Assembly: GCF_011386835.1 (NCBI RefSeq)
Contig: NC_088797.1
Coordinates: 62,211,587 to 62,275,586, forward strand
From: Chrysemys picta bellii
Taxonomy: Eukaryota; Chordata; Testudines; Emydidae
DNA: 64,000 bases
Direction: 5' to 3'
Under the pieces are notes generated by a model that saw nothing but the letters and a program-made list of their open reading frames with translations, was not told the DNA's origin and ran no database searches. Each line of letters starts with the position of its first letter. Position 1 is the stretch's first letter. This document shows, piece after piece, positions 22,079-32,640 of the stretch. A program made the position numbers and the translations under genes.

Positions 22079-22187
22079 GGAATGTCTACATTGCTATTTT
22101 TAGCCTCATAGCGTGAGTCTAAGTAAGTTGTCTCAGCTCTGAAACTTACTGCAGCGTGGGTTTTTTTCACAGTGTACACGTACTCGG
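22079..22187. mobile_element. Small Harbinger-like MITE
   Basis: The ends AATGTCTACATTGCTA and CAGTGTACACGTACT resemble the GTCTACA-type ends of other elements in the window (26811, 45095, 48682). The interior CGTGAGTCTAAGTAAGTTG is family-like. It is about 110 bp and non-coding. Confidence 0.5.
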
Positions 22188-22639
22188 AATCTGTCTACCC
22201 TAGCAGTAGTACTGACTCTTTTATATCTCATCCAAGTTGTAACAAATAAAACATTTACATCTCTTGAGACTACATGGGTGTCCTTTTGTTCCTCGCTCCT
22301 GCCCACACCACAGGACAAGTCTTAATAAAAATAGTCCTGGCCCCTAATAATCATGGGTGGCAACTATATGATGCAAATTAAAGGTGACATTGGTAGATTG
22401 AAATTTTTTTGACATGCGCTTTCCAAAGAGAATTAGAAAGCTTTACAAACAGATCCATATCTTCAAAAGACCGTTCCTACCTATCACCTCTCTCTCTCTC
22501 CTCCCCCATCCCCCATCCCTCTTCTGTGGGGAAAAAATCTCCTCTCATGGGAAATTGCAAGGAGAAAGGAGCCTTTCTCCAAAAGGTTGTAGTGTCAAAA
22601 TCAGCCATATACCGCAAAATGTCTCCAAACTTTGTTTTC
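22188..22639. other. Unassigned sequence, no gene seen
   Basis: Overlapping plus frames at 22409-22701 are short and without domains. A CT-rich stretch lies near 22490-22520. Confidence 0.4.
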
Positions 22640-22930
22640 CAATGGAAAATTGGGGTTTTCACTCAATGAACATTTCCAAGAGTTGTGTCCATTGCCCTTG
22701 AACATTTTTGATTTTTCATTGGAAAACTGAACCTGAAACCCCCACAATTTTCACCCCAACCCTCCAATTTTTTCAGTCTTTGGTTGAAAAAACCCTCCTT
22801 TTTTTTTTTCAGTGCAAAGTTGAAATTTTCCAATGACAATTTTGACAGGAAATAAGAAAAAAAATCATTTTATTAAAATTTTCAGCAGAAGAAACAAAAC
22901 ACACACACCCCTGCATTTTTCCAACTGGCT
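22640..22930. repeat. AT-rich MITE relic
   Basis: Repeated inverted words (CCAATGGAAAATTGGGG, TTCATTGGAAAACTG, GAAATTTTCCAATG) match the texture of the AT-rich palindromic MITE family. Ends are not defined. Confidence 0.4.
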
Positions 22931-23039
22931 CCACTTTTGATTTTATATTTGATATTCACTGGGGAAATGGGGACTCAGCAATCTGGTGGAAGTACTTAAA
23001 AGGTAGAGGATCACAGAGAAGCTCAATGCCACAGATCTT

Positions 23040-23856
23040 AGAATCATAGAATATCAGAGTTGGAAGGGACCTCAAGAGGTCATCTAGTCCAACCCCCTGC
23101 TCAAAGCAGGACCAATTCCCAACTAAATCATCCCAGCCAGGGCTTTGTCAAGCCTGACCTTAAAAACCTCTAAGGAAGGAGATTCCACCACCTCCCTAGG
23201 TAACCCATTCCAGTGTTTCACCACCCTCCTAGAGAAATAGTTTTTCCTGATATCCAACCTGGACCTCCCCCACTGCAACTTGAGACCATTGCTCCTTGTT
23301 CTGTCATCTGCCACCACTGAGAACAGCCTAGTTCCATCCTCTTTGGAACCCCCCTTCAGGTAGTTGAAGGCTGCTATCAAATCCCCCCTCATTCTTCTCT
23401 TCTGGAGACTAAACAATCCCAGTTCCCTCAGCCTCTCCTCATAAGTCATGTGCTCCAGACCCCTAATCATTTTTGTTGCCCTCCGCTGGACTCTTTCCAA
23501 TTTTTCCACATCCTTCTTGTAGTGTGGGGACCAAAACTGGACACAGTATTCCAGATGAGGCCTCACCAATGTCGAATAAAGGGGAACGATCATGTTCCTC
23601 GATCTGCTGGCAATGCCCCTACTTATACAGCCCAAAATGCCGTTAGCCTTCTTGGCAACAAGAGCACACTGTTGACTCATATCCAGCTTCTCGTCCACTG
23701 TGACCCCTAGGTCCTTTTCTGCAGAACTGCTACCTAGCCATTCGGTCCCTAGTCTGTAGCAGTGCATGGGATTCTTCCGTCCTAAGTGCAGGACTCTGCA
23801 CTTGTCCTTGTTGAACCTCATCAGGTTTTTTTCGGCCCAATCCTCTAATTTGTCTT
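23040..23856 (-). mobile_element. Young CR1 LINE, 5'-truncated
   Basis: On the plus strand it opens with GAATCATAGAATATCAGAGT, the reverse complement of the CR1 3' terminus, and runs to TCCTCTAATTTGTCT at 23856, where homology to the copy at 27436-28776 stops. It contains a long open ORF2 tail and 3' untranslated region. The CR1 at 27436 is the same subfamily in opposite orientation about 3.6 kb away. Confidence 0.9.
23123..23821 (-). CDS. CR1 ORF2 C-terminal fragment (open)
   Basis: A 232-codon open frame covering the end of the CR1 polyprotein, beyond the reverse transcriptase core. Blocks include [15 protein letters not shown] at the start, then [53 protein letters not shown] and a C-terminal [18 protein letters not shown]. 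It has no upstream endonuclease or RT catalytic motifs because the copy is 5'-truncated. The methionine is an internal codon of the LINE protein. It is a dead fragment, not a host gene, but it is unusually intact. Confidence 0.85.
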   Translation of the reverse strand: MRFNKDKCRVLHLGRKNPMHCYRLGTEWLGSSSAEKDLGVTVDEKLDMSQQCALVAKKANGILGCISRGIASRSRNMIVPLYSTLVRPHLEYCVQFWSPHYKKDVEKLERVQRRATKMIRGLEHMTYEERLRELGLFSLQKRRMRGDLIAAFNYLKGGSKEDGTRLFSVVADDRTRSNGLKLQWGRSRLDIRKNYFSRRVVKHWNGLPREVVESPSLEVFKVRLDKALAGMI

Positions 23857-24195
23857 GTCATGAGGAGGGGAGATTCAAAAATCATTAGGCAGGAGTTGGA
23901 ACTAAGCAAGGAACTGGCACCAAAGGGAGCAGAGGATTCATCATTAGTGGAGTTACCTGCTCTCCATCGGCACACCTCTTCCTCAGCTCTGCAGGCCTAA
24001 TCCAACTTCACTGAAGTCTTTCCATTGACTTCAAGAGCTTTGTTACTTTTGGCCTTCTCAGAAGTTTCCACAGAGCAAACAACTCTCAGCTGAGTAAGCA
24101 CCAGCAGCTCAAGTATGAGACCCAGCTCATTGTTAGACTTCTCAAAACGTTCACCTCTCAGGTTATTAAGTTTGGTCTTTGCCCCCATGAGATGC
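23857..24195. other. Unassigned sequence, no gene seen
   Basis: Short spacer between the CR1 and the composite Penelope-like element. The 70-codon minus frame 23997-24209 has no recognised domain. Confidence 0.4.
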
Positions 24196-24356
24196 ATGAA
24201 ATTAATCAAGTATCAGAGGGATAGCCGTGTTAGTTGGATCTGTAAAAAGCGACGAAGAGTCCTGTGGCACCTTCTAGATGAATGTAGTGGAAATTTCCAG
24301 AGGCAGGTATAAATATGCAGGCAAGAATCAGTCTGGAGATAACGAGGTTAGTTCAA

Positions 24357-25372
24357 TCAGGGAGGATGAGGCCCTCTTCTAGCAGTTGAGGTGTGAACAC
24401 CAAGGGAGGAGAAACTGCTTCTGTAGTTGGCTAGCCATTCACAGTCTTTGTTTAATCCTGAGCTGATGATGTCAAATCTGCAAATGAACTGAAGCTCAGC
24501 AGTTTCTCTTTGAAGTCTGGTCCTGAAGTTTTTTTGCTGCAGGATGGCTACCTTTAAATCTGCTATTGTGTGTCCAGGGAGGTTGAAGTGTTCTCCTACA
24601 GGTTTTTGTCTATTGCCATTCAGAATATCTGACTTGTGTCCATTTATCCTTGTACATAGGGACTGACCAGTTTGGCCGATGTACATAGCAGAGGGGCATT
24701 GCTGGCACATGATGGCATATATTACATTGGTGAACGTGCAGGTGAATGAACTGGTGATGTTGTGACTGATCTGGTTAGGTCCTGTGATGGTGTCGCTTGT
24801 GTAGATATGTGGGCAGAGTTGGCATCGAGGTTTGTTGCATGGATTGGTTCCTGAGTTAGAGTTACTATTGTGCGGTGTGTGGTTGCTGGTGAGAATATGC
24901 TTAAGCTTGGCGGGTTGTCTGTGGGCGAGGACTGGCCTGCCTCCCAAGGCCTGTGAAAGCGAGGGTTCGTTGTTCAGGTTGGGTTGTAGATCACTGATGA
25001 TGCATTGGAGAGGTTTTAGCTGAGGACTGTAGGTGATGGCCAGTGGAGTTCTGTTGGTTTCCTTCTTGGGCTTGTCTTGCAGCAGGCAGCTTCTGGGTAC
25101 ACTTCTGGCTCTATTGATTTGTTTCCTTATTTCCTCGTGCGGGTATCGTAGTTTTGCGAATGCTTGGTGAAGATCTTGTAGGTGTTGGTCTCTGTCTGAG
25201 GGGTTGGAGCAAATGCGGTTGTATCTCAGTGCTTGGCTGTAGGCGATGGATCGTGTGGTGTGTCCGGGATGGAAGCTGGAAGCATAAAGGTAGGCATAGA
25301 GGTCGGTGGGTTTTGGTATAGGGTGGTGTTAACGTGACCATCACTTATGTGTACCGTGGTGTCTAGGAATAT
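24357..25372 (-). pseudogene. Penelope-like RT C-terminus, linker and GIY-YIG endonuclease
   Basis: The longest frame (24357-24947, 196 codons) has PCNKPRCQLCPH at residues 37-48, a cysteine/histidine linker, then NVIYAIMCQQC at 74-84 and YIGQTGQSL at 89-97, the two halves of a GIY-YIG nuclease core. An arginine at 100 and a glutamate in PVGEHF at 119 fit the catalytic pair. The upstream frames (25111-25438) give FLDTTVHISDGHV, the conserved RT thumb region, with a frameshift between. RT catalytic aspartates are absent, so the copy is 5'-truncated at the inversion junction near 25372. Confidence 0.8.
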
Positions 25373-25631
25373 ACAAAAACCTGTAGGAGAACACTTCAAC
25401 CTCCCTGGACACACAATAGCAGATTTAAAGATAGCCATCCTGCAGCAAAAAAACTTCAGGACCAGACTTCAAAGAGAAACTGCTGAGCTTCAGTTCATTT
25501 GCCAATTTGACACCATCAGCTCAGGATTAAACAAATACTGTGAATGGCTAGCCAACTACAAAAGCAGTTTCTCCTCCCTTGGTGTTCACACCTCAATTGC
25601 TAAAAAAGAGGGCCTCATCCTCCCTGATTGA
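25373..25631 (+). pseudogene. Inverted second copy of the Penelope-like C-terminus
   Basis: The frame 25347-25631 has PVGEHFNLPGHTIADLKIAI and CEWLANYKSSFSSLGVHTSI, nearly the same as the end of the minus-strand copy. It starts after the YIG motif, so it carries only the last part of the endonuclease domain. The first codons of the open frame, before 25373, belong to the opposite-strand copy and are a junction artefact. Confidence 0.8.
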
Positions 25632-25706
25632 ACTAACCTCGTTATCTCTAGACTGATTCTTGCCTGCATATTTATACCTGCCTCTGGAAATTTCCACTAC
25701 ATTCAT

Positions 25707-25744
25707 CTGACGAAGTGGGTATTCACCCACGAAAGCTTATGCTC
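25707..25744 (+). ncRNA. Hammerhead-ribozyme-like core in the Penelope terminus
   Basis: CTGACGA (25707-25713) is followed by a hairpin GTGGGT-ATTC-ACCCAC (25715-25730), then GAAA (25731-25734), a minimal stem III GC-TTAT-GC (25735-25742) and TC, where cleavage would follow C25744. These are the core CUGANGA, stem II, GAAA and UH of a type I hammerhead. The pairing that would form stem I is weak, and activity may need a dimeric form. Hammerhead motifs are established for Penelope-like retroelements, and the match here is by eye. Confidence 0.6.
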
Positions 25745-25806
25745 CAATAAGTCTGTTAGTCTATAAGGTGCCACAGGACTCTTTGTCACTTTTATGAAAT
25801 TAATCA

Positions 25807-26810
25807 GTATCTCTTGCAAAAGCACAAAGGAATTTTCTGTCTTCAATCCTCATTGAGACACCAAAAACTGAGCAGGAAGGTGCAAGTTTCTCATTCCTGG
25901 ATCGCATGATAGTCCAAACACCAATGCTGTATGTACAGAAATAATATCTGGAAGGCAGATCTCTTTTAGCACTTTCCTGTCAATACATTTTCAGCTGTTA
26001 TTACTTTTAATAACCAATCATATGCTTAAAGGGCCAACACTTGGAAATATCATTGGGCCTGCACAATATGTGTGTGCTAACAAGCAGTCATGCATGCAAA
26101 ATATGTGTTTCATATGCAAATCATTATTTGCATGCCAGTCGGTGCATCCATTGACCCTTACGGCACATGCAAATGCCTGTTTATGCATTCAGCAATATTT
26201 CTGTGGGTAGAAGTGTATGCTTGAAAAATAGAACCTCAAATCTTTTGTTGTGTATTATTCATGATCATGCTGTTCTGAACTGGCGCAAGCTGGCCTTTGT
26301 GACGTCCGCAAGATGCAATGAAGGTCCAGTTTGTTAGCATTGCTGCATCCTTTGGATGGTAGGATTTGGCACCAAGTGGAAATGATGTCCAGTCAGCAAC
26401 GTTTACCTTTGTTCCTGCACATTGTGACCCATCTGTGAAGCTTAAGTATATATGGGTGGGACTGTTCATCTCTGAGAATAAATAAATAAATAAGGAATAT
26501 GAAGCCAAAGCACATTTCTTCTTCATGGAACAATTTACCAAGAGATGTTCTAACAAAATAGCTATATCAGAAACTTGATTATAAAATTGATATTGATAAG
26601 GGATGGACACGGATCAGAAATTACCCAGGAATTTCTTCCTCCATGTATAGAGTTGCATGTTTAGGAGCATTCTCAAGGGTTTGCGCCTTTCTCTAATACA
26701 AGAAGAGTCAAGTGCTTTCAGGAGATGGATTCTGGACTAAGGGGCTGATCCAATGAACAATGAAGTCAGACTCTTTCCTTGACTTTAATGAGTATTGAAA
26801 GAGACTCTAT
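25807..26810. other. Unassigned sequence with an octamer-motif cluster
   Basis: No gene or repeat is recognised across 1 kb. Three perfect POU octamer motifs lie within 61 bp: ATGCAAAT at 26114-26121, ATTTGCAT at 26126-26133 and ATGCAAAT at 26167-26174. The 124-codon minus frame at 26236-26610 has no domain support. Confidence 0.35.
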
Positions 26811-27350
26811 GAGTATGTCTACACTGCCGTCTAAACCCAGGGTTTGAACTCAGGCTTAAGCCTAACCTCTTCCCCTTTTCCATCTACACACAAATTGCAC
26901 TAACCCAGGGCTTGGATACAGGACCCCTCGGGGTGGAGAGTCCAAGCCTGAGGCAAGCCAGGACCCATGGTTCAAGACCTAATGCTTTGTAGTGTAGACG
27001 CAGCCCCACTGAACATGTACTATAGTAGTCCGCCAAAAGTATTCCACAATCCTGTGGACTGACTTACTTTGTCTTCTGGACAGTCAAGTCTGGTGGACAG
27101 TCAAGTTATTCCACATTGCACCACAAACAAAGGGCCATAGTGGCAACATTTTTGGAGGGTGCTCGGAAGTCTGGAAGGTGGGTGGCCTAATGCATTGTGG
27201 ACACTGAAGCCCCAGGTTGGAACCTAGGGCTCAACAATTCCTAACCTGGGGGTACAAATGAGTGTAGATGCTCAAGCCCTAGGTTAAATCCAAGGTCTAC
27301 TAACTCAAGTTCTACTAATCCTGGTCTTATATTGCATTGTAGAAATATCC
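26811..27350. mobile_element. Harbinger-like MITE, one or two adjacent elements
   Basis: GAGTATGTCTACACTGC at 26811 and GTAGTGTAGACGCAGCCC ending at 27006 could bound one 196-bp element. A further related end, ATTGCATTGTAGAAATATCC, lies at 27331-27350, giving a possible 540-bp element. The interior AACCCAGGGTTTGAACTC and CCTAACCTGGGGGTACAAAT are family-like. It is non-coding. Confidence 0.5.
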
Positions 27351-27435
27351 TGAAGGGACCAATTTTCTACAGCAATTCTGCTATGTTCCCTAGTCTGCAT
27401 ATGAAGAGCAGAGACATTTGCCTCACCTCAACATG

Positions 27436-28390
27436 TTTCCTGAACCTGTGGCCCAAGAGCAGGTCCTCAAGGAATCAATTCTGAAGTACTTAGAGGAGAG
27501 GAAAGTGATCAGGAACAGTCAGGATGGATTCACCAAGAGCAAGTCATGCCTGACTAACCTAATTGCCTTCTATGATGAGATAACTGGCTCTGTGGATGAG
27601 GGGAAAGCAGTTCGCCTGTTATTCCTTGACTTTAGCAAAGCTTTTGATATGGTCTCCCACAGTATTCTTGCCAGCAAGTTAACGAAGTATGGGCTGGATG
27701 AATGGACTATAAGGTGGATAGAAAGCTGGCTAGCTCATCGGGCTCAACGGATAGTGATCAATGGCTCCATGTCTAGTTGGCAGCTGGTATCAAGCGGAGT
27801 GCCCCAAGGGTTGGTCCAGGGGCTGGTTTTGTTCAATATCTTCATTAATGATCTGGAGGATGGCGTGGACTGCACCCTCAGCAAGTTTGCAGATGACACT
27901 AAACTGGGAGGAGTAGTAGATACGCTGGAGGGTTGGGATCGAATATAGAGGGACCTAGACAAATTAGAGGATTGGGCCGAAAGAAATCTGATGAGGTTCA
28001 ACAAGGACATGTGCAGAGTCCTGCACTTAGGACAGAAGAATCCCATGCACTGCTACACATTAGGGACCGAATGGCTAGGCAGCAGTTCTGCAGAAAAGGA
28101 CCTAGGGGTTACAGTGGATGAGAAGCTGGATACGAGTCAACAGTGTGCCCTTGTTGCCAAGAAGGCTAACGGCATTTTGGACTGTAAAATTAGGGGCATT
28201 GCCAGCAGATCGAGGAACGTGATCATTCCCCTCTATTCAACACTGGTGAGGCCTCATCTGGAGTACTGTGTCCAGTTTTGGGCCCCACACCAAAAGAAGG
28301 ATGTGGAAAAATTGGAATGAGTCCAGCGGAGGGCAACAAAAATGATTAGGGGGCTGGAGCACATGACTTATGAGGAGAGACTGAGGGAAC
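27436..28390 (+). pseudogene. CR1 ORF2 reverse transcriptase fragment
   Basis: In one reading frame it shows DFSKAFD (the A box with catalytic Asp), SGVPQG (B box) and FADDTKL (C box, catalytic Asp-Asp) in the frame 27418-27948, at residues 71-77, 126-131 and 157-163. An in-frame TAG at 27946 interrupts it, and the same frame reopens at 27949 to reach a TGA at 28318. A single-base loss near 28390 then shifts it. The N-terminal endonuclease is missing. It is catalytically readable but not translatable as one protein. Confidence 0.85.
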
Positions 28391-28776
28391 TGGATTGTTT
28401 AGTCTGAAGAAGAGAAGAATGAGGGGGGGGATTTGATAGCTGCTTTCAACTACCTGAAAGGGGGTTCCAAAGAGGATGGATCTAGACTGTTCTCAGTGGT
28501 ACCAGATGACAGAACAAGGAGTAATGGTCTCAAGTTGCAGTGGGGGAGGTTTAGGTTGGATATTAGGAAAACTTTTTCACTAGGACAGTGGTGAAGCACT
28601 GGAATGGGTTACCTAGGGAGGTGGTGGAATCTCCTTCCTTAGAGGTTTTTAAAGTCAGGCTTGACAAAGCCCTGGCTGGGATGATTTAGTTGGGGATTGG
28701 TCCTGCTTTGAGCAGGGGGTTGGACCAGATAACCTCCTGAGGTCCCTTCCAACCCTGATATTCTATGATTCTATGA
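27436..28776 (+). mobile_element. Young CR1 LINE, 5'-truncated, with RT domain
   Basis: The longest CR1 in the window. It begins within the RT domain (a [15 protein letters not shown] block) and ends in ATATTCTATGATTCTATGA. It shares its 3' half with 23040-23856 and 6788-7286. The 3' tail from TGCTTTGAGCAGGGGGTTGG is that of the SINE at 17733-17926. There is no clear TSD, as usual for CR1. Confidence 0.9.
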
Positions 28777-29740
28777 TAACATTTACAGATACATCTAAAG
28801 CAATATTTGGGGGCTGTCCCATATCTCACTTTTATCACTTGTTACTTCCTTCAAGACAGGAAAGGCCTGCTTCTGATCTCACTTTTGCTAGCTTTGTACA
28901 AATGCTACTCCACCTAATTCAACTGAGTTAACTGGGATTAGAATCACGATCCAGGTGTCTTTCAGTTATCATCATGTTTATCAGAATGATTGCTTCCTAC
29001 CATGTTAATTAATTATCCTGCAGTTGGTTTATGCAGACATCCATCACTGTGCTCTCTCATTCTGGTATATTAATTACAGTGTCCAGGCTAGCTGCATCGC
29101 CATAGTGTATAGACTGAAAAGGTGTCTGTTCTGTATGGTTCATATTGGAGGTAGGTTATCTGCTTTATCAATGGGAAAACTAATATGGAATTGCTGGGGG
29201 TTTTGGTCTGTTATTTTGCTCACTTTCAAATATGCCTGGGCTCACAGTCTAAGCAAGGTACGAAAGAGCTCCTGTTTGATTAGTGAGGTTTTGGTTCCTC
29301 TTTGCATCCAAAATAACAGCAAAATTACACCAGAATTAAGGAGGTACTGCTCCTATGGAAAGCTCTGAGCTTGGTCTATAGTGATATAAACGATGTTACA
29401 ATTTATATCTCAAGTGTTAGAAAATGGCCATTAGGGGTAAAGCAGAGTACCAGGCACCAGTCTGGCAGGTTTGCATCCAGAGTGTAATTTACTGTGGGCA
29501 AGGAGGGCGTGAAAGGGGAGGTAGCAGAAAAAGTATCCAGCAGGTGGATGAGATGCTTTTTCTTATACCCGCCTGGCAGTTGTTTTTTCCACTGGCCCAT
29601 TGTCACAGGGTCTGAGCCATGAATGAATTTACCCCTCCAACACCTGTGAAATGGGGCAGGATTATATTACCCCCGTTTTAAACTAAAACACAGTGCTACT
29701 GTCATATAGCCACTTAGGTGTGGTGATGCTGAGCGGCACA
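28777..29740. other. Unassigned sequence, weak MIR-like trace
   Basis: No gene is recognised; the 114-codon frame 29024-29368 has no domain. ACCTGTGAAATGGGGCAGG at about 29643 resembles the MIR core phrase but is too short to classify. Confidence 0.35.
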
Positions 29741-29745
29741 GCAAT

Positions 29746-29940
29746 GAACTTTTAGGTGCCTAGAAAATCACTGGGATTCACAAAGCCTGAGTCTAGTGCC
29801 CAGGGGTCCTAAACAATGCATGGGGAAAGATGGATGCCTAAGAAGGGGATCCACAAAAGCCACCGCACTAGATGGTGCCTTGCTTAAACTAGCTAATGGG
29901 AGAGACCCATGAGAGACCCATGTCCGATGCTTAGAGTACG
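29746..29940. repeat. Degenerate palindromic MITE
   Basis: TTAGGTGCCTAGAAAATCAC at the left, GGGATTCACAAAGCCTGAG and GATCCACAAAAGCCACC in the middle are words of a common turtle palindromic MITE. Right end is not resolved. Confidence 0.35.
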
Positions 29941-29949
29941 TAAATGAGT

Positions 29950-30480
29950 GCCAGGACTAGATCTGGGCAGAACGGAGAAGAGTTCATGGAAAATTTCAGT
30001 GAAAATGAAAAAGTCATTTTCATTAAGATTTTCCAAGGAACATTTTGATATTTCAGTGAAAATTTAAATACTGTAAAAAGTTGTCTGAAAACCAAAAATC
30101 TTCCTTTTAGCAATGCTGCCACAGTTGCTCCATCATCTCATTCTCTTCTATGGGCTGGGCACCCTGGTCAGACTACATCTCCCATGATGCAGCACAGTCC
30201 CCCTCTTGGAGAGGGTGGAAGGTGCATCATGGGCAATGTATTCCAGCCTAGCCCAGAGAGGAGAATGGGGACTTGAGTCATTTGAACTACATCTCCCATG
30301 AGGCATATCCAAATCAAAGTATTTTTATCTTTGGCCAAAATATTTTGGCTTTGGGATATTCATTTTTTCCAAAGAAAAACTCAATTTTACACTGAAAAAT
30401 GGTTTAGATGGGAAATTAAAGAGAAAAAAAAGCTATTTCATTCAGCCATCAAAACTATGATTTGACCCGGACAAGTGGAA
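29950..30480. mobile_element. AT-rich MITE with GC-rich centre
   Basis: The outer parts (GAAAATTTCAGTGAAAATG at the left, AAAATATTTTGGCTTTGGG at the right) have the inverted AT-rich texture of the 15789 family. The centre has ACTACATCTCCCATGATGC, its inverted partner GTGCATCATGGGCAATGTA, and a further ACTACATCTCCCATGAGGC. Ends are eroded and no TSD is assigned. Confidence 0.5.
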
Positions 30481-30594
30481 TTTTCCAAGCTTGGAAAATA
30501 ATAGTCAGTGACTTCTCAGGGCTTTGTTAGGCTTATATAATTAACCTTGCAAAGCTTGCTGATATCTGTGCATGAGAGTCACTATATTTATATG

Positions 30595-31148
30595 CAGATT
30601 ATTATTAATATTGCATTCAGTCCTGGGCCGCTCAGTACCAAAAAAAAGACAACAAATTGGAAGGAATTCAGAGAAGCACAGTAAACATGATTCAGTGGCT
30701 AGAGGGTCTGATTTATGGAGGGGCTATTAAAAGAACTAAATATGTGTAGCTTGGCCAAAGTACAGCTGTGAAGAGGATGGTGGCGTGGGGGGGGGGGGCT
30801 GTAGAAAAGACATCCACAAGTATCTGAGGGGGGGGCTCACCACAAGGAGGGAAAGGAATTGTTTGGTGCTCTCAAAGGAGGGCTAAGTAAGAGTAATTGG
30901 CTGGAATTGTGCAGAGGAAAGTTCAGGCTCATTCTCAAGAAGGACTGAACACTAAGAGCTATGGGACTGTGCAATAATCTCCCACGGGAATCGGTGAAAG
31001 CTCCAGATCGTAAGTAATTTAGCAACAAACATCAGGCGAAGCACAGGGACGATGTTGGCGAGGCCAGTGGTGTGCTGGTCATTGGAGGGAGACACAGTGG
31101 GGGAGACTTACAAGGGCCATTTTCATCCCCAATTTCTATGATTCTAGC
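30595..31148 (+). mobile_element. Old CR1 LINE 3' end
   Basis: Weakly preserved CR1 tail with phrases such as CAGAGAAGCACAGTAAACAT, TATGGGACTGTGCAATAATC and a terminal CCAATTTCTATGATTCTA at 31131-31148. The long G-run near 30790 makes frames meaningless. Confidence 0.55.
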
Positions 31149-31639
31149 ACAATTCAGCTGTCCCTGTGAGTTGTGTGAGCGCAAGGAGGACATGGTGACC
31201 CCTGGTAATGGGTTGCATAAACAGGAGACCACTGAAACCACCCCACTGAAAGGCAGCGATTCTCAGCCCACATGCCCCTTCAGGTTACTCTGACCAGCCC
31301 TTCCCTGGCTCTGTTTTGGTCACCCCGGGAGAGCCTGGTGGAGTGCTGGTGCCAGGGGTGATCACTGCCATGCTCGATATGTCTGGCAGCACTGAACTGG
31401 TGTGCTGCCCAAACAGGAGCCTCTGACTTTCCCAGCTCCATGGGAGGATCCAGAAGTTGAGATGCCAGAGGAAGAGAGGAGAGGCAATATCCCTTCCAGT
31501 GGAGTTGGAGAGAGCACCACGCTAATCACAGGGCAGGGTCTCAACACTGGCTACCGAGGGTGACGAGGTTGAGTCGCTGTGAACTTCTGTGACATACTGA
31601 GGCCACGTCCCAGGTAAGAGCACCATGTTATAACCATAG
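31149..31639. other. Unassigned sequence, no gene seen
   Basis: No repeat or gene recognised. Confidence 0.4.
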
Positions 31640-31770
31640 CACCCAGGAACCTCAAATAAGGGCCCTGTTCTGTTAGGGGCTGTACAGATGAGTCACAAGG
31701 AAGACCGTCCCAGCCCCAGAGAACTCACAGTCTAGGTTTCAGACAGGATAAGATGAGAGGACAAACAGGA
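31640..31770 (-). repeat. MIR-like SINE fragment
   Basis: AGGGCCCTGTTCTGTTAGGG, GCTGTACAGATGAGTCAC and AGAACTCACAGTCTAGGTTT correspond to the 3' part of MIR-like SINEs read on the minus strand, as at 45005-45520. Confidence 0.4.
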
Positions 31771-31811
31771 TGGGTTGGGAGGCTGAGACTGCAATAAAAC
31801 CAAGAGTTTAG

Positions 31812-32640
31812 TTGTGTCACCCTTCTGCCGGACACAGACAGCAGCAAGAGCTGGGATCAAAGTCTAGAGGTCCCCCTTAACATTAACACACATTGCTGGC
31901 TCAAACCCCAGTCCAGCAACAAAAACAAACCTCCCCCTATGGCGTGCTTCCCTATTCCCAAGCACGGAGTCTGTAAGAACCAAGAGAAACTGTGTTGAGG
32001 GAAAAAGGGAAAACACTGCTACAGTATATTTATGTGAATAGTAAGTAAATCACCTCCCCACAGGATAACTTTGGCAGGGTCCTTCAACTCAATTCTCCAG
32101 CCACCACTGTGAACATCGGATGAGCAAGTATCCCTTTATCACATCACTTCCCCTGTCCTCATCTGCTACACCCCACTCATGGTTTGGGGTCAGTGGGCAC
32201 TCAGCCAGGCCTGTCTTCAGCCCCAGTGGAAGTGCTGCTTGGTCCTGTCCCGAGGCTTTGCCACGTAACCCAGCTACTCTGATTTCAGCTTTATCGGAGC
32301 TGACTAAGGGGCCCTCAGCAGAACTCACACAACTCTGCTGCTGTCCTTCCAGCAAATGGCTATCTGGGTACTGCCTTGTACGACAAACCATTTCTATATC
32401 CTGTCTTCAAAAAAATCTTCAGTGGAGGAGAATCAATGACATAATAGTACTCATGAGCACAGATGCTACCACAAAAGCTATTTTCCCCACTTTCTCTGTT
32501 TTGTTCAGTTTCACTACCCCATCTGTTTGGAGTTCTTGTACTGTTCTGGTGATTCCCCCACGTCCCTTGGAGGGTTTCTGGGTAGAAAACTTATGCAAAT
32601 GACCTCTCTGTAGTGCTCATTTCCCCTGTTTACCAACAGG
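31812..32640. mobile_element. LTR-like sequence, second copy of the 8671 family
   Basis: TCACCCTTCTGCCGGACAC and the following 200 bp align by eye with 8671-8884. It continues beyond the truncation point of that copy. The right boundary near 32640 is a guess from the end of a family-like phrase (TTACCAACAGGTGGCAGTAG). The 160-codon frame at 32120-32602 lies inside it and has no retroviral domain. Orientation is not determined. Confidence 0.4.

Larger units (their letters stand above)
24209..25793. mobile_element. Composite Penelope-like element, inverted halves, 13-bp TSD
   Basis: Flanked by identical ATGAAATTAATCA copies (24196-24208 and 25794-25806), so it entered as one insertion. The left part (24209 to about 25372) is a minus-oriented 3' portion of a Penelope-like element that carries the RT end, linker and GIY-YIG endonuclease. 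The right part (about 25373-25793) is a plus-oriented, shorter copy of the same 3' region. The left terminus has GGATAGCCGTGTTAGTTGG and GAGTCCTGTGGCACCTT. The right terminus has GTCTATAAGGTGCCACAGGA. The left copy lost its hammerhead segment between GGCACCTT and CTAGATGAATG. Confidence 0.85.

Noticed and set aside
25347..25631. Start codon of the inverted Penelope-like frame as a genuine N-terminus
   Set aside because: The first codons come from the opposite-strand copy at the inversion junction.
32120..32602. 160-codon frame as a retroviral or host protein
   Set aside because: It lies in LTR-like DNA and has no gag, pol, env or other recognisable domain.
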